From the NCBI GenBank assembly GCA_048500275.1, contig JASNYI010000003.1:496001-560000 (forward strand): a stretch of DNA of 64,000 bases, read 5' to 3'. Made by a program: the position numbers and the translations under genes. Source of the stretch: UBA5066 sp048500275 (GTDB lineage Bacteria; Acidobacteriota; Thermoanaerobaculia; UBA5066). Positions 17,579-25,398 of this stretch are shown one piece after another. Position 1 is the first letter of the stretch, and every line of letters starts with the position of its first letter. Below the pieces are notes generated by a model. It had not been told where the DNA came from and ran no database searches. It saw only the letters and a list, made by a program, of their open reading frames with translations.

Positions 17579-18196
17579 TCAGCCCGCCTCGACGAGCTTC
17601 TTCATCCTCTCGAGCGCCTCGCCCCACGCGGCGCGCAGGCCGTCGGCCTCCTCGCGGGTCTGGAGCCGGTCGTGCGTCACCATCACGGTCGTCTTGCCCG
17701 GGGCAGGCTGGAACTTGACCTCCACCGGCGTCCCGGGAGCGCTCGGGTCCTTCCAGATCAGCCGGATCGTCTTCCCCGGCGTCACCCCCTTCACGTCGGC
17801 CGTGTTCCCGTCGGCGTTCGAGAGCGAGCCCCCCGCCTTAAGGTCGAGGACGTTCTTCGGCCCGAACCAGGCGTCGAGGGCCCTGCCGGTCGCCCATTTC
17901 TCCCAGCACTTCTCGGGCGCCGCCTTCACCGACTTCGTGGCGCAGATGGTGTAGCCCTTCCCCTTCCCGTCCTTCTCGACGACGCCCTTGTGCCGCTCGT
18001 ACTCGACCTGGAGCGTTGCCGCCCACCAGGCGTCGACCTTCAGCTCGCCGTAGAGGTAGCCGCCGATCTCCCGCCGCCCCTTCGCCGGGCCGCCGAAGGC
18101 GTCGAGGACCTTCCACCACTCGGCGAGGCTCTTCCCGGTCTCCTTCTTCACGTTCTCGTCCGACACGACCTTCTCGGAGCGCAGCGTCACCTTCAT
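17579..18196 (-). CDS. DUF4287-like plus AHSA1 (SRPBCC) domain protein
   Basis: 205 aa from the ATG at 18196. Residues about 10-70 match the DUF4287-like segment (ENVKKETGKSLAEWWKVLDAFG) that often precedes AHSA1 domains. Residues about 80-200 form the START-like fold (KSVKAAPEKCWEKWATGRALDAWFGP ... VEVKFQPAPGKTTVMVTHDRL ... WGEALERMKKLVEAG). The ligand is unknown. GCAAGGAGGATCCGCG provides a strong ribosome-binding site. Divergent from the glucosidase gene with a 123-bp spacer that must hold both promoters; no clear -35/-10 pair stands out. Confidence 0.87.
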   Translation of the reverse strand: MKVTLRSEKVVSDENVKKETGKSLAEWWKVLDAFGGPAKGRREIGGYLYGELKVDAWWAATLQVEYERHKGVVEKDGKGKGYTICATKSVKAAPEKCWEKWATGRALDAWFGPKNVLDLKAGGSLSNADGNTADVKGVTPGKTIRLIWKDPSAPGTPVEVKFQPAPGKTTVMVTHDRLQTREEADGLRAAWGEALERMKKLVEAG

Positions 18197-18319
18197 CGCG
18201 GATCCTCCTTGCCGGGCCTCTTCATCGAAGTCGGCGGGAACTCTAAGACGTCTCCGGCCCGGCAGGAAGGGGAAACGGCTCCCGCCGGGCGAGAATCCCC
18301 CCGGACCGAAGGGACCCTC

Positions 18320-20986
18320 ATGAACCGCAGACGCCCGACTGCCGAAGAGACCCGCCTCGCCGAGTCCCGCGACCGCCGGACCCACTGGAAGCGCTGGGGG
18401 CCGTACCTCGCCGACCGGCAGTGGGGGACGGTGCGGGAGGACTACAGCGCCGACGGCGCCGCGTGGGACTCCTTCCCTCACGACCACGCCCGCTCGCGCG
18501 CCTACCGCTGGGGCGAGGACGGCCTGATGGGGATCTCCGACCGGAGGCAGACCCTCTGCTTCGCCCTCGCGCTCTGGAACGGGAAGGACCCGATCCTCAA
18601 GGAGCGCCTCTTCGGCCTGACCGGGCCCGAGGGGAACCACGGCGAGGACGTGAAGGAGCTGTACTTCCAGCTCGACTCCACGCCGACGCACTCGTACATG
18701 AAGCTCCTCTACAAATACGTGCAGGAGGAGTACCCGTACGAGCGGCTCGTCGCGGGGAACCGCGCGCGGAGCCGGCTCGAGCCGGAGCTCGAGCTCTCCG
18801 ACACCGGAGTTCTCGACGCGGGGTACTGGGACGTGACGGTCGAGTACGCGAAGGCCACAGCCGAGGACCTCCTCGTGAAGGTCACGGCGACGAACCGCGG
18901 GCCCGGGTCCGCGACGCTCCACCTCCTTCCCACGCTCTGGTACCGCAACACCTGGAGCTGGGGGCTCGACGCCCGGCGTCCGCGCCTGCGCGAGGTGCAG
19001 AAGCGACCCGGCGCGGCCGTCGTCTCCACCGAGCACCCCCTCTACGGCGCGCGCTGGCTCCTCGCCGAGGGCGAGCCGGAGCTGCTCTTCACGGAGAACG
19101 AGACGAACGCCCGGCGGCTCTGGGGAGTCGCGAACGAGAGCCCGTTCGTGAAGGACGCCTTTCACGAGGCCGTCGTCCACAAACGGCGGGAGGCCGTGAA
19201 TCCCGGTCGCGTCGGGTCGAAGGCCGCCGCCTGGCACGTCGGCGAGGCGGAACCCGGCGGGTCGATCGACCTGCGCCTCCGCCTGACCCACCGACTCCCG
19301 GCAGGCGAGGGTGTCGGCGACGACTTCGAGGAGGTCTTCGCGCTCCGCCGCGCGGAGGCGGACGAGTTCTACGCGGCGCTCCAGCCCGCGGGGCTCTCGG
19401 ACGACGAGCGGAACGTCCAGCGGCAGGCCTTCGCTGGGCTCCTCCTGACGAAGCAGTACTACGGCTTCGAGGTCGCCCGCTGGCTGAAGGGGGACCCGGC
19501 CGGGCCCGAGCCTCCTGCCTCGCGGGCGAAGGGCCGGAACTCCGAGTGGACGCACCTCTTCAACTCCGACGTGATCTCGATGCCCGACAAGTGGGAATAC
19601 CCCTGGTACGCGGCGTGGGACCTCGCCTTCCACTGCGTGCCGCTCGCCCTCCTCGACCCCGACTTCGCCAAGGAGCAGCTCCTCCTCATGACCCGCGAGT
19701 GGTACATGCACCCGAACGGGCAGCTCCCGGCCTACGAGTGGGCCTTCGGCGACGTGAACCCGCCCGTCCACGCCTGGGCCTGCTGGCGCGTCTACAAGAT
19801 CGACGCGCGCCGCTCCGGCCGCCCCGACCGGCTCTTCCTCGAGCGGGTCTTCCACAAGCTCCTCCTCAACTTCACCTGGTGGGTGAACCGCAAGGATGAG
19901 GACGGAAGAAACGTCTTCCAGGGGGGGTTCCTCGGCCTCGACAACATCGGCGTCTTCGACCGGAGCGCCGCGCTCCCGACGGGCGGGCACCTCGAGCAGA
20001 GCGACGCGACGAGCTGGATGGGGATGTACTGCCTCAACATGCTCGCGATCTCGCTCGAGCTGGCGAATGAGAACCGGGCCTACGAGGGGGTCGCCTCCAA
20101 GTTCTTCGAGCACTTCGTCTACATCTGCCGCGCCATGTCGAACCTCGGGGACGAGGGGCTCGCCCTCTGGAGCCGCGAGGACGGCTTCTTCCACGACGTC
20201 CTCCACCTTCCCGACGGGCGCCACTTCCCTCTGAAGGTGCGCTCGCTCGTCGGCCTCATCCCGCTCTTCGCCGTCGAGACGCTCGAAGCGGAGGTCGTCG
20301 ACCGGCTCCCCCGCTTCAAGAAGAGGATGCAGTGGTTCCTAGAGAACCGCCCCGAGTTCGCCTCTCACGTCGAGTCCCGGACCGGACCGGACGGGGGGCT
20401 CTGCCGCTTCCTCTCCCTCGTGAACGGCGACCGACTCCGCTCCGTCCTCGGCTACATGCTCGACGAGGAGGAGTTCCTCTCGCCCCACGGCGTCCGCTCC
20501 CTCTCGCGGGTCCACCGCGACCGGCCCTACGTCCTCCGGCTGAACGGGACGGAGCACCGCGTCGACTACGTCCCGGCCGAGTCGACGACGGGCCTCTTCG
20601 GCGGCAACTCGAACTGGCGCGGGCCGGTCTGGTTCCCGGTCAACTTCCTCCTCGTCGAGTCGCTCCAGAAGTACCACCACTTCCTGGGGGATTCCTTCAA
20701 GGTCGAGCTGCCGACGGGCTCGGGGCGGCAGGCGACGCTGGACGAGGTGGCCAAGGACCTCTCGCGGCGGCTCGTCTCCCTCTTCCTCCGCGACGCCCAC
20801 GGGCGGCGCCCCGCGTTCGGCGGCGACGAGCGCCTCCAGAAAGACCCGCACTTCCGCGACCTCCTCCTCTTCCACGAGTACTTCCACGGCGACGACGGCC
20901 GAGGCCTCGGCGCGAACCACCAGACGGGCTGGACGGCCCTCGTCGCCAAGCTGATCCAGCAGACGGGGGCGGGAGGAGACGCATAG
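18320..20986 (+). CDS. GH63-type glucosidase
   Basis: 888 aa, cytoplasmic (no signal peptide). The conserved (alpha/alpha)6 core includes KWEYPWYAAWDLAFH, where D434 is the likely general acid by analogy with GH63. It also has YEWAFGDVNPPVHAWA, GGFLGLDNIGVFDRS, WMGMYCLNML and GNSNWRGPVWFPVNFLLVESL near the C-terminus, which carries the second acid/base region. N-terminal residues 20-330 are the beta-sandwich domain (WDSFPHDHARSRAYRWGEDGLMG). Bacterial members act on glucosylglycerate, mannosylglycerate or short alpha-glucosides; the substrate cannot be chosen from sequence. A monocistronic gene. Confidence 0.88.
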   Translation: MNRRRPTAEETRLAESRDRRTHWKRWGPYLADRQWGTVREDYSADGAAWDSFPHDHARSRAYRWGEDGLMGISDRRQTLCFALALWNGKDPILKERLFGLTGPEGNHGEDVKELYFQLDSTPTHSYMKLLYKYVQEEYPYERLVAGNRARSRLEPELELSDTGVLDAGYWDVTVEYAKATAEDLLVKVTATNRGPGSATLHLLPTLWYRNTWSWGLDARRPRLREVQKRPGAAVVSTEHPLYGARWLLAEGEPELLFTENETNARRLWGVANESPFVKDAFHEAVVHKRREAVNPGRVGSKAAAWHVGEAEPGGSIDLRLRLTHRLPAGEGVGDDFEEVFALRRAEADEFYAALQPAGLSDDERNVQRQAFAGLLLTKQYYGFEVARWLKGDPAGPEPPASRAKGRNSEWTHLFNSDVISMPDKWEYPWYAAWDLAFHCVPLALLDPDFAKEQLLLMTREWYMHPNGQLPAYEWAFGDVNPPVHAWACWRVYKIDARRSGRPDRLFLERVFHKLLLNFTWWVNRKDEDGRNVFQGGFLGLDNIGVFDRSAALPTGGHLEQSDATSWMGMYCLNMLAISLELANENRAYEGVASKFFEHFVYICRAMSNLGDEGLALWSREDGFFHDVLHLPDGRHFPLKVRSLVGLIPLFAVETLEAEVVDRLPRFKKRMQWFLENRPEFASHVESRTGPDGGLCRFLSLVNGDRLRSVLGYMLDEEEFLSPHGVRSLSRVHRDRPYVLRLNGTEHRVDYVPAESTTGLFGGNSNWRGPVWFPVNFLLVESLQKYHHFLGDSFKVELPTGSGRQATLDEVAKDLSRRLVSLFLRDAHGRRPAFGGDERLQKDPHFRDLLLFHEYFHGDDGRGLGANHQTGWTALVAKLIQQTGAGGDA

Positions 20987-21192
20987 GACGGGCCACTGCG
21001 GCTCGCGGGGCTCGCTGGAGCGCGCCTTCGAGCCGGCCCGGGCGGGGCTGCCCTCTGGGCCGACGAACCGGCGGCGGCGGCCGACACCGCGTTGCCGAGG
21101 CCAGGCCGCCGTCCTGACGGGGGCCCTCGCGGCATGCCGGGACCCGTTCCGGACGGTAAGCTCCCCACGAACGCCGCCTCGCGGCTGACTCC

Positions 21193-24100
21193 ATGAAGGA
21201 CTCCGAGAAGCCTCGCCGCCGGGGAATCGGCCGCGCCGCGCGGGCGCTGGGCTGGGTCGTGCTCGTCCTCCTCGGCGTCGCGGCTCTCCTCTTCGGTCTG
21301 CTCCACGCGCCTCCGGTCCAGCGGGCGGTGGCGCGGGCCGCCGTACGCGAGGCCGGACGAGCCCTCGAAGGCTCCGTCGAGGCGGGCTCGATCCGCTGGA
21401 GCCTCCTCGCGGGAACGGTGGAGCTGCGGGACGTCCTCGTCCGCGGCGAGGGAGACCGGGCCGGGACGGAGATCTCCGTCGCCCTCGCCCGGGCCGACCT
21501 CTCCGTCCGCCAGCTGCTCCGCGGCCGTATCGTCGTCGAGCACGCCGTCGTCGAGCGCCCGTCCGCGCGCCTCGCCCTCGACGAGGAGGGCCGGCTGATC
21601 CTCCCGTTCCGGATCCCGGACTCGGACGACGAGGAGCCGACGACGCGGCCCGACGTCGAGGTGCGGGACTTTCGCCTCGCGGGCGGGTCGTTCAAGCTGA
21701 TCGACCGCGGCAAGTCCGCCCGGCGCGTCGAAGGGAACGACTTCACCCTCGAGGGGCGTCTCCAGCTCCGGGAGCTGACGTCGACCGGCACGCTGACGCT
21801 GGGAACCATCGACCTTTCTTCCGCCGGGCACGAGCCGCTGCGTGGCTCGTCGCTCACGGCCCGCTGGACGACCCGCGACGAAGCGCTCGATCTCGTGGCC
21901 CGGCTCGTCGCGACGGAAGCGGGACTTGCGGCGGGCCTCGACGCCGAGGTGGGCGACCTCTCCGGGACGCCCCGCTACACGGCGACCCTCACGACCGAAG
22001 GGGCGCTCGGACCGCTCGCCGCGAGGCTCGCTCCCGACCTCGGGCTCGGGGGCAGGATCGAAGCCCGGGTCGTCGCGACGGGAAGGGGTACGGAGCCGCC
22101 GTCTGCGACCGCGACGGCGCGCGCCGAGACGTTGACGCTCCTCGGACGGTCGTTCGAGCGCGTCGACTTCGCCGGCGACCTGGCCGGGGGGCTCCTCCGG
22201 AAGGGGAGCCTCGACGTGACGTCCGGCCAGGGGCGCCTTCACGCCGAAGCCTCGGGGGTCCTCCAGCCCGCCCCGAAAGACGTCCGCTTCTCGATTCGCG
22301 CCGAGAAGCTCGACCTCGCACGCCTTCTCGTCCTGCCGCCCGGCGCGCCGACGCTCGCGGGAACGCTCGCCGGCACGGTCGAAGGGACGGTCGCGCGCCC
22401 GTCCTTCGAGGCGATCACGGCCTCCGCGGACCTCGCCGTGACCGGTTCCCGCACGGTCGCCCGCAACTCGCTCTCTCCCGGCGGCCGGGTGCGGCTTCGG
22501 CTCGCGAGCGGAATCCTCTTCGCGGAGGCGGTGGAGCTGGCGGAGCGAGAGACGAAAGCGGGGCTGAGCGGGGTCTACGACCATCGGCGGGGGACGTTCG
22601 AGGGACGCGTCGACGTCGAGTCCACGGACGTCGGACCCTGGCTCGCCCTCTTCGGACTCGAGGGGAAGGGCCAGCTGACCGCTCACCTGAGCGGCGGCGG
22701 CCCCCTCGCCCGCCCCGCCCTCGACGGGCAGCTGCGCGCGCGGGAGCTCTCGATCGCCGGCGCCCGCGTCGACTGCGTCGACCTCGACGCGAGGTCGGAG
22801 GGCTCGCGGTTCACGGTGTCGAACGGGTCGTTCGTCGCATACGACGTCTCCGGCGGGGCGGAGGCGGAGGGGCAGCTGCCGCTCGGGGGAGTGAAGTCTC
22901 CCCGGATCGACCTCCGGGTCCGCGGCATCCGATTCCGGGGGCGCCCCCTCCCCGATGTGGACGCGCACGCGACGCTCGGCGCGACGATCGAAGCGCGACT
23001 CGGCACGTCCGACGGACGCCTCTCGGCGTCCGCCCTCGCGCCGGCACGCGGCGGCTTCCAGGCCGAGGCGGCGCTCGTCCGGTTCGACCTCTCCCCTTTC
23101 GGCGCGGCCCTTCCCCCTCACTTCGCCGACTTCGACGGAGAGGTGACGGGCCGGCTCGAGATGTCGCGGCCCCGGACGGGGCCGCTCGCAGCGGCATTGA
23201 CCCTGGACGACGCGTTCGTCGCCGCGGCCGGTCGGCGGTTCTCGACCACGGGTGCGAGAGCGGGCGTGAACGGCGAGGTCGTGGAGGTCTCGGGTCTCGA
23301 GCTCCGCGGCGACGACGGGAGCTTCCTCGGGCTGTCGGGTCGCGGGAAGCTGGACGGCAGCGAGCTCGCGGGCCGTATCCGGCTCGAGATCCCGGAGCTC
23401 GCGGCGTTCGAGCCGCTCCTCCCTCCCACGCCAGGAGAAGGACGGGGGATCACCTCAACGGAAAACGAAACTGACCCCCAGCCCGCTGACCCCCAGCCCG
23501 GGGCGCTCGGGGGAAGCGTGTCGGCGGACGTGAGGATTGCCGGGGCCCTCGGGCGCCCCGGGCTTACGGGGACCGTCAAGGCTCGGGACCTCGTCGCGTT
23601 CGGAGGGGCGCTCTCGCAGCTCGACGCCGCGCTGAACCCGGACGCCGAAGGCCGAGTCTCGGCCGCCGTCACGCTGGCGGGCCTTTCGTGGGGCGCCTAC
23701 CGCGTCGAGGGCGTCCGGATCGACGGCGTCCTCGAGGGGAGCGCCCTGACGGCGGAGGCCGAGGCCTTCGGGGGCCAGCTCCGGCTGAAGGCGACCGGCT
23801 CCCTCGACGGCCCGAGACCGTTCGACGTCGCGGCGACGCTCGCCGCCTTCGACCTCGCTCCGCTGTTGCGCGCCGCGGGCGGTCCGGCGGACGTCGCGAC
23901 GAAGGCGAGCGGGACCGTCCGCGCGCGCGGGACCGTGGCCGACCTCACGTCCGTCGCCGTCGACGTCGCCCTCGACACCTTCGAGGCGAGCCATCCGAAA
24001 GGGAGCCTCCGTGCCGAGGAACCGGTGAAGGTCGTTCTCGACCGCGAGCGCCTCGAGGTCCGCTCGCTCCGCCTCTCGGGAACGAGCTTCTCCCTGGAGG

Positions 24101-25398
24101 CGACGGGAGGGCTCCCCTTCGAGGGCGTCGGTGGCGACCGCCTCTCCGTCACCTCGTCGACGGACCTCGCGATCCTCCTCCCCTTCGTCGATGCCCTCGA
24201 CCGGGCTTCCGGGCGCGTCTCCAGCCGGCTCGAGTTCGGCGGGAGCCTCTCGAACCCCGTCGCCACAGGCTCGCTCACCTTCGAGGACGTCCTCCTCGAC
24301 GGCCCCGACTTTCCGACGCCGGTCGAGAGGGTGAAGGGGACGCTCGTCGCGAAGCGGGGGGAGATCCGGACGGATTCCGTCTCGGCCCGGATCGGCGGCG
24401 GTTCCGTCGTCCTCGCGGGAGCCGTGGGCCTCGCGGGGGGACGGCCGAAGAGCGTCGACGCCTCGCTTCGGGCGCGCGACCTCGAGCTCGAAGCCGGCCC
24501 GGACGTCCAGGTCCGCGCCGCGGCCGACCTCACGGCAAAGGGCGAGTGGACGTCGGTCACCCTCGGCGGCGAGGTCCGGCTCGAGGACGTCGTCTACGTC
24601 CCGACGGTCGACGTGACCGGGCTCCTGAAGTCGTTCCGGGATCGCAAGCGCCGCCCGGCGGCCGCGTCGCAGGTCGAACCGTCGCCGTTCCTGCCGCACG
24701 TCTCCCTCGACCTCGCGATCCTCGCCAGGGACGCCATCCACCTCGAGGGCAACCTCGGCGAGGCGGAGCTGGGCGGGAACCTCCGGGTGAGCGGGAAGCT
24801 CGATGCGCCGGTCGTCCTCGGAACGATCTCGTCGACGCGGGGGACGATCTACCTCTTCGGGTCGAGCTTCGACCTCACCCGCTGCCAGCTCGAGTTCAAG
24901 GACCCCCTCGCGATCGACCCGGAGGTCGACGTCGTCGCCACGACGACGAAGGAGGACGAGGAGATCACGGTCCGGATCGACGGAAGGGCCTCGAAGGCCC
25001 AGCTCCTTCTCTCCTCGACGAAGGGGCGCAGCCAGGCCGACATCATCTCGGTCCTCCTCGGCGGGTCCGGGACGGGGAGCAGCGGAGAGCTCACCGCCGC
25101 CGCGGCGAGGATGGCGATGCGGAGCGCAGCCACTCCCATCCTCGGCGCGCTCGGAGCCCAGACCGACCTCGAGATCGTCCCGCTCCCGACGACGCCCGAG
25201 GGGGAGGAGTTCCTCTTCTCGGTCGGCAAGGACCTCGGCGGCGGGATCTCCGCCACCTACTACAAGGGCGTGAGCGGCGAGACGACGGACGCCATCGAGA
25301 TGAAGTGGCGAATCAGCTCCCGCGCGCGCGGCCGCCTCCGGCAGAACCAGGACGGTTCGCTCTCTGGCGGCTTCAGGATCCGGCGTGACCTCGACTAG
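21193..25398 (+). CDS. tamB: TamB-type outer-membrane translocation/assembly protein
   Basis: 1401 aa, close to the usual TamB length. A cytoplasmic basic tail and one signal-anchor helix (17-38) precede a long periplasmic series of beta-strands with the AsmA/TamB pattern (LDGSELAGRIRLEIPEL, repeated GxLxAxxLxL). The C-terminal DUF490 domain (about 1060-1401) includes LGGEVRLEDVVYVP, ISSTRGTIYLFGSSFDL, SQADIISVLLGG and GGGISATYYKGVSGE. It bridges the inner membrane to a BamA-like barrel and works in outer-membrane protein or lipid transport. It overlaps that barrel gene (25385) by 14 bp. An unusual DPQP-rich stretch at residues 757-769 comes from a small repeat at 23454-23500. Confidence 0.9.
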   Translation: MKDSEKPRRRGIGRAARALGWVVLVLLGVAALLFGLLHAPPVQRAVARAAVREAGRALEGSVEAGSIRWSLLAGTVELRDVLVRGEGDRAGTEISVALARADLSVRQLLRGRIVVEHAVVERPSARLALDEEGRLILPFRIPDSDDEEPTTRPDVEVRDFRLAGGSFKLIDRGKSARRVEGNDFTLEGRLQLRELTSTGTLTLGTIDLSSAGHEPLRGSSLTARWTTRDEALDLVARLVATEAGLAAGLDAEVGDLSGTPRYTATLTTEGALGPLAARLAPDLGLGGRIEARVVATGRGTEPPSATATARAETLTLLGRSFERVDFAGDLAGGLLRKGSLDVTSGQGRLHAEASGVLQPAPKDVRFSIRAEKLDLARLLVLPPGAPTLAGTLAGTVEGTVARPSFEAITASADLAVTGSRTVARNSLSPGGRVRLRLASGILFAEAVELAERETKAGLSGVYDHRRGTFEGRVDVESTDVGPWLALFGLEGKGQLTAHLSGGGPLARPALDGQLRARELSIAGARVDCVDLDARSEGSRFTVSNGSFVAYDVSGGAEAEGQLPLGGVKSPRIDLRVRGIRFRGRPLPDVDAHATLGATIEARLGTSDGRLSASALAPARGGFQAEAALVRFDLSPFGAALPPHFADFDGEVTGRLEMSRPRTGPLAAALTLDDAFVAAAGRRFSTTGARAGVNGEVVEVSGLELRGDDGSFLGLSGRGKLDGSELAGRIRLEIPELAAFEPLLPPTPGEGRGITSTENETDPQPADPQPGALGGSVSADVRIAGALGRPGLTGTVKARDLVAFGGALSQLDAALNPDAEGRVSAAVTLAGLSWGAYRVEGVRIDGVLEGSALTAEAEAFGGQLRLKATGSLDGPRPFDVAATLAAFDLAPLLRAAGGPADVATKASGTVRARGTVADLTSVAVDVALDTFEASHPKGSLRAEEPVKVVLDRERLEVRSLRLSGTSFSLEATGGLPFEGVGGDRLSVTSSTDLAILLPFVDALDRASGRVSSRLEFGGSLSNPVATGSLTFEDVLLDGPDFPTPVERVKGTLVAKRGEIRTDSVSARIGGGSVVLAGAVGLAGGRPKSVDASLRARDLELEAGPDVQVRAAADLTAKGEWTSVTLGGEVRLEDVVYVPTVDVTGLLKSFRDRKRRPAAASQVEPSPFLPHVSLDLAILARDAIHLEGNLGEAELGGNLRVSGKLDAPVVLGTISSTRGTIYLFGSSFDLTRCQLEFKDPLAIDPEVDVVATTTKEDEEITVRIDGRASKAQLLLSSTKGRSQADIISVLLGGSGTGSSGELTAAAARMAMRSAATPILGALGAQTDLEIVPLPTTPEGEEFLFSVGKDLGGGISATYYKGVSGETTDAIEMKWRISSRARGRLRQNQDGSLSGGFRIRRDLD
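23454..23500 (-). repeat. GGGGTCAG-type element plus 15-bp tandem repeat inside tamB
   Basis: Read on the minus strand, 23454-23478 begins GGGGTCAGTTTCGTTTTCCG, sharing the GGGGTCAG start with the repeats elsewhere in the window. It is joined to two exact copies of CTGACCCCCAGCCCG (23471-23485 and 23486-23500). The insertion keeps the reading frame and adds ENETDPQPADPQPG to TamB. Confidence 0.6.

Noticed and set aside
17672..18319. In-frame extension before the GH63 start
   Set aside because: Overlaps the minus-strand AHSA1-type gene; the GH63 fold begins after the ATG at 18320.
20566..23121. 851-aa minus-strand frame
   Set aside because: High-G+C shadow of tamB with no recognisable motif.
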